Source: Serilophus lunatus (Eukaryota; Chordata; Aves; Passeriformes; Eurylaimidae). From it: a stretch of DNA of 64,000 nucleotides. Location of the stretch: assembly GCA_013399895.1 (NCBI GenBank), contig VXBA01003435.1, positions 62,001-126,000 of the forward strand, read 5' to 3'. The notes below the pieces were generated by a model. That model saw only the letters and a program-made list of their open reading frames with translations. It made no database searches and was not told where the DNA came from. The position numbers were made by a program, and so were the translations under genes. Shown in pieces: positions 1-13,335 of this stretch (the first letter of the stretch is position 1; each line of letters opens with the position of its first letter).

Positions 1-1989
1 TCTGATTTCCCGACCCCCTTAAACTGTTCTCTTATGCAGTGAATTGTATATTTAAATATTTCCCAATAGAGAATGCTAGTTGCTGACACTACAGTGCACA
101 TATCATAACCTCTAAATAATTATTACTGAATATGTGGTTATCATTTTGCTGTCTATTCATCTGTCTCCTTCTACTTTTGTATCTCTCCATGTACTCCTGT
201 CAGATTATACTTCGCTTTGTTTGTATTTCTCAATGTGATTATTTTCTCTCTTCCTGATACACTTTCCTCATTCTAAATGTCTGAGGATGCAAGTAAAGAG
301 ATCTGGCTGTTTTCACATGGATTTTCTTTTTTTTTTTTTTTTCTTCTCTATATTTGTATATCAAATTTGATAAAAAGGTTAAATGAAAAATAATGTGAGG
401 CCAAAAAAATTAAGACAATCATGGAATCAATAAAAGTAGTGACATGATACTTTCAACTGGAAATATAATAATGATCTTTCAAGTAAAGAACTAATTACAT
501 TTGCAAAAAAATTCTACAGGAAGAGATAATGAAGTACAAAAAGGTCTGGAAAACAAAAAGACAAGCAATTTATATTATAAGGCATTGGAGCTGGAAAAGG
601 CAAGATAATGCTGATTGTATACATCTGAATTCATGAAAGCATTTGGACTCACCTAGATGGCAAGGAAGGAAGTGATATTGAGAGGTTTGAACTCTAGTGC
701 ATCTTTCAGTTTGCAAGAATTCCCATGGTATATAAGATGTCTCACTTGTTTGTCTGGATATCATGTCTGAAAGTTGCTCATACTGCCTCTTGTGAGAAAA
801 ATATATGCACACAGCATACTACACTGTCTCAGTCTTAGCTTTTTCTCTCAATTATTAGAGTTTTGTGTAAGACCTGAAGCATGGGAATTAGTATACATTC
901 TTAAGGTGTTGATATTGTCAAAGTAATGTAGGAAAAATCAAACTGTACAATTTAGATATTGAGTTTGGAAAGTTCTTGACCTCAAGATCTGTGGCAATAA
1001 GTTTCAAAGCCAGACCACACAGTGTGTGTCAATGAGGTTTTTTTACATGTACAATTTTTCAAGTGTCTTCCAATGTCCACTTTTCTTCCCTTTTGAAACA
1101 GAAGTAATTTCTGATAACTGGGTACTCCCAATATTCATGCTCTTTTCCATAGATAATTGTTGAATTCCTATTTTCTGTACAAATGATAGTAAATTTTGTT
1201 TCCATGTAGAACCTTTTTCTGAACAGGTACATTTTTCATCTTTCATTCCTTTTCATTAATCAAATGAAGTCCATTTCTCTAGAGTTTTTAAAGTTGATGC
1301 TGATTTTTCAGGGTCTACTGCATCTGTGTAACTAAAATATTTTGCTTATAATACTTCCACTTCCATGTCATCTATAAACACAATAAATAATCTGGAGTCT
1401 TTTATAGAAACTTAAGCTACACAAGGTTTTGCATTATGGCATGATAAAAAAACTGAAACAAGATTTACAGATAGAGTTAAAATCTATTGTAAGTCAAATA
1501 CGAAACATAGTCATACTTTGTGGCAGAGAAGCAAGGTCAGAAAAAGCTGTATGGAGCATGTGCGCTTTTTTTCTTTATTTTACTGAAATACAAAACTGAA
1601 CAATATCTTCTACATCTGATTTTTCTCCTCCTCAGCTACATTGATTAGTATAATAAAATATATTATTTTTTTCCTGAAAATCTTGTCTTGCTACTGCCCC
1701 ACTGAGACAGCATAACATACACTTACTTCTACTTTTTCCATTGGCTCTCCTAGGATTTATATTAGTGCATGTTATTTACTGATATGAGCTGCTTAACTTC
1801 TTTATTACTTTCAGTAAATTTTAAAAGAATCTTTTGGAAATAAATGCAACTTCATCTACTCCTGTTTTGCTTTAACTACCACTTTTCTGTTTATTCATAA
1901 TATAGCCCTACATATTTTTACATATATATCCATATAGAAACACGTTATTTTATTGGACATCTGTAGCATTACATGAAAGGGTGAGCTAA
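1..1989. other. unannotated AT-rich sequence
   Basis: No repeat family, RNA gene or convincing coding exon was recognised. A run of about 18 T lies near 327-344. The short open frames here are 80 residues or less, with no recognisable motif. Confidence 0.5.
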
Positions 1990-2013
1990 CAGTTTGTTTA
2001 GGTTTTGGCAAGC

Positions 2014-2330
2014 TGTGCATGACAGATGGAAGACCGAATCAGGAAAGAGAAAAAAAAGGACAGAGCTACACCAAAGGACAGAGAGCTCGGAAACACCATA
2101 CATGGAGAAGAATTTGTAGAACACGTCATTCCAGGATTGGCTGAAGAGAAGGCTAATAGAGAAACATCTGATCAGTGGAAGAAGCCCTTTGAAATATCCT
2201 ATAGTAGAAGCTATAGTTATCTAAATGCAGTTAGAGAAACATAAACTATTTTAGAGTATTAAAATAGTTTTGTAACAACAATAAAATGATTCTCCTTGCG
2301 CATGACCTGATTCTTGTGGCTCATTCATTT
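2014..2330 (+). repeat. possible LTR remnant with a short purine-rich open frame
   Basis: This stretch is richer in GC and purines than its surroundings. It has an ATTGG (inverted CCAAT) motif near 2135, a CTATAG-rich stretch near 2200 and an AATAAA signal near 2280, followed by a pyrimidine-rich segment. That is the order of parts in a retroviral LTR. An open frame of 72 codons (2026-2244) ends before the AATAAA; it is Lys/Arg/Glu-rich and matches no protein I know. I could not find TG...CA ends flanked by a duplication, so the boundaries are arbitrary. It could also be the last exon of an unknown transcript. Confidence 0.25.
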
Positions 2331-2889
2331 AGGGGGGCCGTACTGTCACCCACAGACATCAAGACCCAGGCCATTAATTGCTCTTCAGCTCAGATCTTCA
2401 TCAAAACCTTAAGAGAAGAAAATAGATGAGTTTTGTCACAGGCCAAATATTTGCTTAAATTTAAATATGAACTTTTGCTGTGTATTTTAAATTGCAACAT
2501 CTAAATCCAATGTAAGGTTCAGAAATTTACAAATAAACATTCCTTTGAAAGCTCTTGTGACTTTTGAAAATTAAATTCATGGTTCATAAACTTTCTTTTC
2601 TAATTAACTTACTTTTCTCTAGGAATTCTAGGCCTGCTGTCTCTTAGATAGATATGTGCATACTGTTTTTCCCCAGGGCCCTAAATATTTTGATAGCTTC
2701 TCTGACATTGGTTCATTTCTTTTCCTTTAACTCTAAAACTGTAAATATTTAAGTAGCAATGTCTTAAAAGAAAGTAGGCAAAAAAATTAAAACATATTTC
2801 TTATCCATATTCAATGTCACAAGTTTTTTTGTGAATTTTAAATGGCATTAGAAGTAACAAATTATACTTCTCTGAAAGATTCAATAGAC

Positions 2890-3791
2890 CAAGGGAGCAA
2901 CAAAAACAACAAAACCCAGTGCACTGTGGCGTTCCCTGCTCTGGTGATGCGGCACTGGACGGCGACTCTGGGAACTCTTCCATTCTTGAGTGCTTGAGTG
3001 TGGCCCCAGCCCCTGTGACAGAGCTGGAATCAAGGGTTTCAGCCACATCAGGCAAGACGTGTGGGAGGGGGAAGTGCTGGCCCTTTCCCCCCTTCCTGCA
3101 CAGCTCCCTCCATCGCCATGTTTTCCTGGCCAGCAGGTCCTGGAGGTGGAGTGTGGGGCAAAGCCAGGGTGGGATGGCACTGGAAAGACCAATGGGGAAT
3201 CAGCGAGGAGTGATACTGCCCCTTTTTGGGGTAGATGGGGGGAGGCGCACAGGGTGGAGATTGTGACAGTCAGAGGACTATATAATCAGAGAATTCTCCA
3301 GTCTTCGCTCTCTTTTTCATGCCTGGGAGTTCATCGGAGAAGAGATTGGTCTCGGTGCCCAGATTTCCAGCATCTGCCATCTTGGAAATCACCACATGCT
3401 CTGCTGGTCATCCCTTTGCTCCAATGGTGTGTTTCCAGAGACTAGCTAGCTACATACTGCAGGCGCACACCTTCCATCCATCATCACTGCTGCCCTCATG
3501 GCCATCAGTGCCCCCTGCCTTCCACCGCGAATCAATTGCACCTTCAGACATTGAAACAGGGAATAAGCTTCTCTTTTTGTTTTGTTTATTGCCTGGTGGA
3601 GGTTGAGATTTGTGTGGGTGCATCTGGTGGGTCATTTTTGGGAAGTGGTTGTTGTGTTTTCTTCTGTGGGTTTTTGGTATTTTAACATTTTTTAAGTTAA
3701 TTTTTTGTACCTCATATAATAAATTCTTATTTCTTTAATACATCTGTATCCATAATTTATTAACCAATAATTTGTCCATCAAACCTGGACA
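2890..3791 (+). repeat. solo LTR, same family as 29089-30831; 5' limit uncertain
   Basis: From about 3116 to 3791 this aligns by eye along its length with 30073-30831. The shared order is a GCCATGTTTT block, a GGTGGGATGG block, a TATA element (3278-3285), a GCATCTGCCATCTTG block, CCATCCATCATC, then AATAAA (3718-3723) and an end reading ACCTGGACA or ACCAGGACA. The part upstream (2890-3115) is GC-rich but only loosely like the other copy. There is no coding interior or partner LTR nearby, so it is a solo or 5'-truncated LTR. No duplication was found for its 3' flank (ACTCCC), which suggests 5' loss or rearrangement. Confidence 0.75.
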
Positions 3792-6700
3792 ACTCCCTGA
3801 AAAGATGACCTTGGAACACCCATGAGAGGTGGGGCAAGGCAAGCTGTTAAGAATGCTTGAAGAGGAAAAGATTTTGCATTCTTTAATGCCCATTGTACAC
3901 AGGAAGTTCATCATTCTCATCTTTGAAAAATAAATTTTTCCTAATTCCTTCCACTGCCTGACATTTTGGGGGTACCTGTGTGACCTTCCTTTACAGTCTC
4001 TATTAGTCTGTTTGATAATAATGGTACACTTTTAGAGGGAGTCATATTTCTGACTCAGTGAAATCATCCAGCCATCTAGACTCTCTGTGTAGTCAATAGA
4101 GAAATTTTGTGACATGTTTGCCTTCCTAGCTAAAATGATTTGTATACTCAAACCCTTTACTTTTCTTCATACCTGTAAGGAAGATGAGATTTGTTAGTTC
4201 TGTTTACTTGGATAATCCAGTTCTGTTCAAAGATCTAGTTTAGACCACATACAACCTTTTGCTCTTAATTATTTAAGAATATTAATTAAACAATTAAACT
4301 TAGGTGAAATAAATCCATAGCTTCAGGACTCACACAGATGTGTGCACATGCACACAGACACACATGGTTCTTTTACTATGAAGAGCTATCTTAATTCCCC
4401 AAGAATAATGATTTTTTAATGTCAGCATTGCTGCAAAGCATTCATCCTGTCTAGACTCCTGACATGTGAAAGCAACAGAAGCAATCCCTCTTTCATCTAA
4501 ACATGATGGTAAGGACTAATTTTTCAGTCTACACTTGACTTCCATCAGGCAGCTACTTAAATTGAGATATGGGGACTTGAAATGACAGCAGTCAATGGAA
4601 AATCTATCTCTGTGAATAGTAGCAATGATAACTCAGAGAATATTGTTGTTATCAAGCCTCATGTTACTGCTTTTTCTGCCAGCAGCTGAAGTGCCAATTG
4701 TTAAAGAGGAAGAGTTCATAACTTCATGAATGCATACAAATATTTCAGCAAGTCCTCTTTCAGTTGGAGCTCCCTTGAATACACTACATGTTGCAATAAC
4801 TTTTTTCTCCCTCCCTATAGAACCTAGTTTTAGTCAAATAGACTTTTTTTACCTTCAAAAGAGTTAAACTATATTAGCAAAATTGTTATTATTCTTACCA
4901 TTAATACATGGGGAAAAAAGAGAAAATCCTTTCAGTAAAACTCAAAATTCATCACAAACACAACACATCTTTCTGGATTTGATGCATTTGAAGCAGTAAA
5001 TTCATCCTAAACTAAAAAGAATAGAGAAAGCCTTATATTTTTCCATTTACGACACCTTACTTGCTACTAACAGGCACTAACAAAGTGGTTCTAAATAAAA
5101 AATCCACAGTTTGCAGTGACTGCCTTTTTTTCTTTTTGCAAATTTTGAGGATAGATTATTCAATAGTGGATCTGAGATGAGCTTTTTAACTGCCTAACAA
5201 TGTATATAATTACTGTGACACTCTTGGAGTCTATCTAGTGTTGCTCTGTCATTGCCTGCTTGAATTGTTTTCACCATAATCGTTTATCATGATGTTGGGG
5301 AAGGTGGTAAATATGATAATTATTTGTCAAGTTACCTAAAGAGGAATCACAGGGTGTGATCTTGAGGTAACGTAACTAAATTTGACTCCATTAGCTTTAA
5401 TAAAGCTGTAACCTTTCCCGTTTGCACCATGAAGATGCTTACCTGTGACTTTAAATACCCACTGAATTTGACAATATTTTGCACAAAGTGATAAGGTTAT
5501 AAACAGACTTGTAAAAGAGGACAAATATTTCAGTAATTTAACAACTAAATGCTTAAATAATTGAAAAATTATTTGATCCAAACCTATTATGGCTAACATA
5601 ATCTCTTCTGTTGAAGAAGCATTTCCCACATTAGCAAATTCACATCTGTTAATCCCTGAAGGGTAAAAAAACTATGCAAACTTTCTTTTCCTCATAAATC
5701 AGGAATATTGATCTGAAGAAATTGCTGAACTTATTTGCAGCATTATGCTGTTAAATTCATAAAACTGCAGAGAAAGTGTTAGTTACCAAACCATTCTTAC
5801 AATTAAAACATTGGTAAGAACAATGATAAAAATTTGGAAAATAGTTATATGATACTTAGTACTTTTTACTGTCTAGCTGGGTTTCTTGCATTTATTGCCT
5901 CAAATATTCTGGAGCTGACTCATAAAAGTAAACTGTATGGTACATTTTATATTTTGTATTTCTTTAATAGTCAAGATTTAAATACAAAAAAGTGGATATT
6001 ATTAGGCAGTTAACTATCTGAAAAGTAATCTAAATTGTTTAGGTAATTTGTTATCTGGCATTACACTAGAAAATTGTAAAGGTCTTCAAATCCATGTAAA
6101 AGAAAAGCATTCATTTCCATTTGACAATTTTGAAGTCATATTTAGTAAGTTATATTCTATTAAGATACATTTTTGTTGGACTTTACTGAGACTTGGATTC
6201 TTGTACATGTCTCTTTTGTTTTTAGAAATCAAAGATGTCTCTCTTTAATATTCAAAGGCATGTATTTGTGTTAGAATCTGTTAACATGGTAACCTCATCT
6301 TAGTTCCAGAAGCTCCTTAATAGGTAACTTAAAAGCTGAGGAAATTCTTTAACTCTGCAACATGACAGTTCCTTGTTAATTGCAGAATGTTTGAGAAATC
6401 TTACCATATATTCAGAATTTACCCTCTAAGTGAGTAGGATAGAGTACATATTATTGTTCTTAAGAACATCAACTTTCAGATGCCACTGGATTTTTACCAT
6501 AATTTTTCACACGGTATGTTACCTCAAAATTTGAAGCAACGAACACTAGTTGCTAGAAAAAAATTCTCATTTCTTTCAGTTATAATCTCTTTTCTAGAAG
6601 AAATTATCCATCCCAAGGCAGTGTTTGATCAATCACATTAGCATGTAGAAATGAGGTGAAGCTAAACTCAATTTAATTTTGTGATTCAAGATCCATGCTA

Positions 6701-9426
6701 TGTACTAAATGTGTAGTAAAAGTGATCTTTTTTTTAACAAACTGAAAAAAGACTTCCTCCTGTGGCAACAATCAGGCAAAGAAGTAGAAGAAGAGAGGGA
6801 AAGAAAGATTCTGAAACTCTAATAATGTTTGCTTAATTGTAATGCATCTGATCAATGTGGAAAAGTTTTCTATCCATAGTTAGATTTTTTTAAATCACTG
6901 AAATTTGACTAGTTCACTTTTCTTCCCATATTCCACTCAATCTTGCCCTGTAATACATAAAATATTGCCACATTTATTCAAATTATAATTACTTGAGAAT
7001 ATAATGTTCCTCTGCCTTCCCAACCTTGCCCTGAATGGCCTTGTCTATGCTTCAAGTTTTACATAGCAGAAGACAAAGGGAAAACCAAATTTATTTCTAA
7101 TACTTAAGCTAATAATTTGGTATAAAAGTTGCACACTTGAAATTGCATCAGGTCAGTTTACATAGTAGATTTAAGGTTTTCCTAGATGAAATGCTCAAAC
7201 AAATTCTCAGAATAAAATATTATTTACTTAGTGGCTACTGAGTCTAATTCACACAGAAAGATATTTGGTGGTTATATTTTTGTATGTATAGAAGGTATTG
7301 TGTGACAAATTTTCTTTGTGTATTGTTTTTTGCTCTATGTCATCCTGAAAATGCAAAAAAAAAGAAAAATGTGAAGAAGTGTTCTTGGTTTACTTTCTTC
7401 TTGCTTCATTAGTCTTTATGGCTAGCAAAACAACTTGATTTGCTTTTGCAGCTGTGATTCCAATTCTCCTTCTCACAGGTCACTGGGGTGTATGATATTT
7501 CTGATATCTGGACCAGAGTAAAAAAAGCAGGGAAAGAATGAATGTTCTACCAGTGCCCTATTTGCATACTACTAGATCCCAAAAAGCTAATCCTAATTGA
7601 CTGGGTCTGTACCTTTCAGGTCTAGCTTTTGCAAAGTTTGCCAATGACTCTGTAATATTAGCTCTGCTGTGAGGACATTTGTGAAAGCTAAACATACCAA
7701 GCATCCATTTCACATTTTTATCAAAAGCACTATTGATGAAAAGGTCCCAAACACTGCAGTGTATTTGGTGTTCGGCCAGCTACACTCCTAGGCCTGTTTA
7801 TATGGCAAGTGAAAGGCTAAATATTATTGCACTGGTGCCAGAGCAGTTTCCTCTCCTTGGCAGCTGCTAAGTAAAAGTCATCTTCCTGAGACTGGTAGGG
7901 TGGCTCTGTCCTGCTGTGCTATGACAATTCTGTGTACTGCCCTTTTGTAGCTAATAACATTAAGTATTTCCTTCATGCACTGGGCATATTGATGAAAAAT
8001 ATCCAACTGAGAAGTAGCACCTGGTATAGTTTTCCATGCTTATGCTGAAAATTTAAATCAAATTTAAACCCAGCAGTTTACTGTCTCCTTTAGCTAAAAA
8101 TATATGCAAGCCAATAAGAGAAACATCAAGTCAATGTATTTTAATAATATGCTTTTTTAATGTTGTAATATTGTGACGGGGAGGAATTCTAAATATTCGT
8201 GTGGACCAGCCTGAAATATCATTATTAAATTATATTCTATGCATTTTCAAATATGTACGGAATAATACATATGTGGTTACTTTTATAGAATATCTAGATG
8301 CAAAAATACTTCAAGAGGGTTAAATATTTAGAAGGGTGCCTAGCTTTACAGAGGCTGCCAAATTTATGTTGCAACATACCGTGCTGTTCACATAAGCTTT
8401 ATGTGCATTATTTTAAAGTTTTATGTGTCATAGTCCTGACTGCAATTTCACACACCATGTTATATTTATCTAAATTCTGACTTCGGGCAACAGGTATCAA
8501 AGCTCCATTCATTGAGGAATCTGAAGCTACTGGAAGGCTACTGTTGTACTGAGAAGTCAAGAACAGAGAAGTACCTTACTATGGTGTCAGACCTCTGACA
8601 GAGTGGCTTGTCAGCTAAGCAGCATTTTTCCTGACTTCCAACTGTTTTCATTTGTAAACACAACAACAAAACAGTTGTAACTGAAAACAAGCACTTTCAC
8701 ACCAAAGTGGAGGCAACAGATCAGAATGAGCTGTAGCCTCCAACTTTGACCAGTTACAATTTCAGTGTAAACATGAGATCCAGAGAAGTTCTACATGTGG
8801 CATTAAGTCTTTTGAATCTTTCTCTGTTATGACTTGTTGCATCATTTGTGTGGGACTGAGGAGGACCTAAGTCATTTTCTTCATATCAAGAAGTTGAATA
8901 CTTCGGGTATTTTAAATATCAACTGAGACACCTCTGAAAATAACCTTAACATAATACCAAGACTTATTTTGTAAATCTGGGATCCTAAAGTCCTTCTCTT
9001 GATCCTAAAAGTGGAGCTATACAAGCCTTTTATTATCTTAGACCTTATAAGAAGTTCTGCATTTTTTCTTTTCAGAAATAGCTGAAGTTGTTTAAGTTTT
9101 GAGCAGCAAAGAACAGTGAGTGATAAACTAGCAGATGTTCATTGTCTTTTTCAGTGAACTCTGTCAGCAGAACTATTCACATCTGAAACAGCATACTGAT
9201 TTCTGTTGCATCATATTCAGAATTGATAATCTCCCACAGATAACCTGGATGAGCAGCCATGGAAGTACCTTTCTAAACAGCACCACTCAGAGTTGTCGGA
9301 TCTTAATTGCGAGATCTGCTAGAGCCAGTTAACTTGTGAAACCTTTAATTTTCTGGTAGGTTAGTATTTGTATTGTCAATAGATTTAACATTGCATCTGC
9401 AAGATGTCTTATATCTGAAAAGAGAA
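3792..9426. other. unannotated AT-rich sequence
   Basis: I see no recognisable repeat, RNA gene or exon in these 5.6 kb. A short CA/TG-rich tract lies at about 4328-4364. The longest open frame (5336-5629, minus, 97 codons) is AT-rich with no motif. Confidence 0.5.
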
Positions 9427-9745
9427 GGATAGAATCACTGAGGTTGAAAAACACTGATAAAATTGAGTTTGACCATTTACTTAACACTGTATAGTCCATT
9501 ACTAAACCATGCCCCTAAGTGCCATGCCTACATGCCTTTTAAACACCTCCAGGGATGAAAACTTAACCACTTCCGTGGGTAGCATCTTCCAATGCTTGAC
9601 AACCCTTTCAGTGAAGAAATTTTTCCTCATATCCTATATAAATCTCCCCTTGGAGCAACCTGAGACCATTTCCTCTTATCCTATCACTTGCTACTTTGGA
9701 AAAGACACTGATCAATGTGATATCAGCACTCAACCTCATCAGCTG
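9427..9745 (-). repeat. CR1 LINE, 3' end fragment
   Basis: Reading rightwards, it opens with the reverse complement of the CR1 3' terminus (AGAATCACTGAGGTTG) and runs through the conserved CR1 tail: the 'accatgcccctaagtgcc' block, 'aacacctccagggatg', 'cttccaatgcttgacaaccc', 'ttcctcatatcc' and 'tcttatcctatcacttgctac'. This is the usual 5'-truncated CR1 form, inserted on the minus strand. The upstream (right) limit is approximate because similarity fades after about 9745. Confidence 0.85.
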
Positions 9746-10722
9746 TCAGAATTTACCAAGTCTGATTCTTGTTTATCCTAAAAATTCCCTATGCATCTGT
9801 ATGCATATTACTTACCTGGAGACTTGTAGTCTGAACCTCATTGTGAAGGAGATTGGTGTATTTCAGACACCAGTCAGATATTCCCTCTATAGCTCCAACT
9901 GCAAGGATTGCCTATCCTGTCTGGAAGTTGGAAAGGTCCTCTGGAAAGTATCAGGGTGCATCTGAGTAATTTCTGGCTGACACTGGAAGTGAATTTTAAT
10001 TCGCTGCTGTTAGAAAGGATTCTTTAACTCCAGAGGTGCTTTTTTTTTTTTTTTTTAATAAGGACCTAAGGACACTTATCTGGTTTTAAAGAGAGTGAAC
10101 TTTACTTAGTTAGATACCTACCCATCTTAGATTTCAAATAATGTGGGAGCTTGAAGTCCCAACTTAGTCATCAAAGCTGGTGAGAAATTCTGAACTTTTC
10201 AGGCACCACTATATTTTATACCTGCTCTGAGTGGATTTCCATCACACACAGATTTTGTGCATTATCTTTCTAAGGAACTTAACTTCCCTATCAAATTGAT
10301 AGGGAATGAATGTGCCTATTTGTGGTGCTGTGAATTATCCTGCTGGGCTGTAACTAGTTCTGACACACTGTGAAACCACTTAACCTACATCAATTTATGA
10401 ACCAAAATGATAGCAGAATACATTTATGTCAACAATGCTACATTGTAATATATCAGTGCCATATCAAAAGTGAAATTAAAATGACAGTATTAGGTAAGCA
10501 AATGGAATTACAAACAAAATTCTCTAGCATAGTAAAGGATTTCCTCCCTCAAAATTTAACTCCAGTGGAAACTGTCCAACGGTAAAAGTCCTTGAAAAGT
10601 TGGAATTCTCATGCATCATTCAGGGAAATAACACTGAAACAAGGGAGCATTCGATTTCAGTGAAACAAAAACAGAAACGGAAAGGTACATGTCACATCTT
10701 ACCGTCTCACAATCTGAGCTAT
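9746..10722. other. unannotated sequence
   Basis: No family was recognised. A poly-T tract lies at about 10041-10058. Open frames are at most about 89 codons and look like chance. Confidence 0.4.
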
Positions 10723-11054
10723 TTGTGGTGGCGAATCTGAGAGATACAATCCTGTGATTGTGACCAGGCTCAAGGCTTAATTCTGCCCTGTGTTTATTCA
10801 AAGCTGTCTTATATAGACAGTTTGAACCCTGCGCCCAATCTCATCATTGGGTGGTTTAAACAAAGCTTACAGACTCATTGGCTCTGACCATACATGGGCT
10901 CAGCTGCCTGGTTGGTTGCTGTAGTTGTCAATTATCCTTTTGTTCTCTCCTGGGGGGAGGCCAGGAACACTCTGGAAGCTGCCTGAAGCTTCCAGGAGTG
11001 GAAAGTTCCTGGCCCCATAGGTACAGAATTTCAAAACACTAAAACCCACATATT
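10719..11054. other. 4-bp target-site duplication TATT flanking the LTR
   Basis: TATT occurs immediately before the LTR's left end (10719-10722) and immediately after its right end (11051-11054), matching both ends of the TG...CA element exactly. Confidence 0.8.
10723..11050 (-). repeat. compact solo LTR (ERV1/gammaretrovirus-like), antisense
   Basis: On the minus strand this is a complete LTR. It starts TGTGGGTTTTAG at 11050 and carries a CCAAT motif, a TATA box (complement of 10809-10815) and an AATAAA signal (complement of 10793-10798) inside a CACAGGG-flanked R region, ending CCACCACA at 10723. It is flanked by the 4-bp direct repeat TATT (10719-10722 and 11051-11054). A 4-bp duplication is typical of gammaretroviral-type (ERV1) integrases. 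At 328 bp with no internal region, it is a solo LTR left by LTR-LTR recombination. The assignment to class 1 is inference from duplication length and promoter layout. Confidence 0.85.
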
Positions 11055-12551
11055 TTAGGCCAAAAGACTGATGTCATGTTGATATAACACAATTGCTGAA
11101 ATGAAATAAAATTACATGCTTAATACTCAGAATGAGAATGTGGTGAAATGATGCATTCACCAGTTTTGCATGTTGAAAGAAGGCCTGATGATGATGCTTT
11201 CCCCCCCTTTTTTTCCTCAAGGGTTGTTACTCTGTAATTAAAAAGGCAAGTTTTTCATACATTTTTGACAATAGAAGCAGGCTAGCCTATGAACTCCTGG
11301 GTTAGCAATGCCAGCTCTTAAGTTTGCACCCTGGTGGGCAGGTGCTGTGCTTGAGGTCATGGTGAAGAGATCATGCATCAACATTTCAACCAACTCAGGA
11401 AGTGAAAACAAGTAAAAATTTTAAAGTAATCTCTACTGTTTTTTTCCTTCTAACATGCTAGCTCTCTGGAGTTGTTTGCATTTTCTCTTTTTTTCAGGTC
11501 ATTTAGTGTCTTATTTTAGTCATTATTCATTAAATATTAAATTTAAAGCATTTGATCAGGGCACTCACAGCTGGCAATGAGTCAGACCTAAATATTATAT
11601 CTTACTGATTTACTCTGTCATTGTAATTCCTCTCTTACTGCTAAATGAATTATAGAAGACCATTGTGATGCATAAAAGACTGTCACAAACTTACCCATGA
11701 AAAAAGTTACATAAGTCAATGCAACCATGATTTCTGGTAAACTGGACTGACTGGGGAAGCTGAATTGGAACAACGGATTTTTGCTCTCCCGATACACTGC
11801 AGAGAGAGAAAGAGATTCAGAGCTGGAATAGACAGTGACTTAGGAACATGGGTGTCTTTCAAGCAATTTAAACTAAACAATAACAATCCAATCATGGCTC
11901 TCCTGTTAGTACCATAAGATACTCACTGGTAAACTGTGCAGCAATGAACAGTATGAGCTATAAACTTTTTTTGCAACTTGTATCTATTTTCTGAACTATT
12001 CTCATTTGCCTCTTCTTCTCTCCATATCCTTTTTCTCTATGTCTCAGCTTGAACTAATAAGAGTTCCTTGGCTCACAGTTAAATTCACCACTGACATAAT
12101 TTAAACTGATTTTACTGGCCTTATCCAAGAGCCAATTAATGATGATGTCTGTATTCAAATTAAAGACATTAATGTATTTTAAAAATTCCATATATGCTAA
12201 GTATGTTAAGATCTGCCTGTCTTTGCACAAAAAAAGAAGTCCAACACCTTAGAATACTTTATTTTTTTCCAGGTTTTTCACAGGGATTAGTATTAGAATT
12301 TTTTTCTCTCTCACTGTCATCCAGCTAGGCTAAAATGATCACAGATTTTCACATTTAAGGGGCATAACTCAAAAAATCAGAGGCGTACTCAAGTGCTGTT
12401 TTCCAAAGATAGATTCCTTACTGCTTTTTCATTTGACTTTTTTCAATGATTGATCTGACTTTTAAGGACAAAGTAGAGTTGTTTATTTTAAATAATTTTA
12501 GTAGAGTTGATCTAATGAGGGCTATTGGGGCTATTTCTGTTGAAAATACAA
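11055..12551. other. unannotated AT-rich sequence
   Basis: No repeat family or gene was recognised. Short homopolymer runs occur (for example C8 near 11201 followed by a T run). Confidence 0.4.
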
Positions 12552-12702
12552 AGCTGGTAAAATCATTATGCATTGGTTAGAGCAACTGAGCTAAAATAGT
12601 ACCAAGATTGTGAGTTCGATCCCAGTACAGACCAATCACTTAACAGCTGGACTAAATGATCCTTGCGTATCCCTTCCAACTCGGAATATTCTCTGAATCT
12701 GA
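12552..12702 (+). repeat. tRNA-Ile-derived SINE with CR1-like 3' tail (TguSINE1-like)
   Basis: The head resembles tRNA-Ile: TTGGTTAGAGCA (A-box region, about 12573-12584), an anticodon-arm remnant, then CCAAGATTGTGAGTTCGATCCC with a B box (GAGTTCGATCC, 12612-12622) and an acceptor-like GTACAGACCA. It passes directly into a tail like the CR1 3' end (CTGGACTAAATGATCCTTG ... CCCTTCCAACTC ... TCTGAATCTG). A tRNA-Ile head fused to a CR1 tail is the known layout of the zebra finch SINE family TguSINE1, whose tail allows mobilisation by CR1 reverse transcriptase. Insertions and substitutions in the A-box region show it is old. It is not a functional tRNA gene. Confidence 0.8.
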
Positions 12703-13335
12703 AACATTCAGCCTAATTGCTGCTCAGAGAAATAACTCTGGTCCAGTCCTAGGGTATTTAATACCCTTATCTTTGGAGTCATTCATGGTTCTGTAGAGCT
12801 TTCAGAAACAGACTCTCCATCGATGAAATTTCTTGCAGTAGGCTGCAACAGATCAGTCCCTGCACTAACAAGATATTCCACTGCAGTTTTAATGTATAAT
12901 AAATGGTGAGACTGTTTTTTATTAATAAAACAAGAGAGAACTACCTTTGATTATTGGTTTCAACTTATAAGCATATGGCCTTATCAGAATGTAGAGGAAA
13001 TAGCTTCTACTGTTTAGTAGTATTATAATTACTCTTAGTCATCAGCTATCAAATGAAAAATACTATATGTGTTTTTGTCTGCAGAAGTGTCTGCTATTGA
13101 TAAACCTCTACTATACTATTAAGCAAAAACTCACAGAAAAGATCCTCAATGAAAATGTGCAAAATGAAAGTAAAAGCTTTTCAGGCACCCAATTATAGAA
13201 CAAAACATAGAAGGCATTTTAACAGCTTGAGAGCTAAACACATTGATCCTTATTGCATCTTCTTTTTGCTCATTCCTTTTAAGTCTTCTATGCCTCTGTG
13301 TTCATTGCAACTTTTTCATGAGGGGAAGAGGAGGG
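12703..13335. other. unannotated sequence
   Basis: Unique AT-rich DNA between the SINE and a CR1 tail. Nothing was recognised. Confidence 0.4.

Noticed and set aside
12568..12650. A tRNA gene
   Set aside because: The A-box region and anticodon arm are degraded, and the sequence is fused to a CR1-like tail. It is a SINE.
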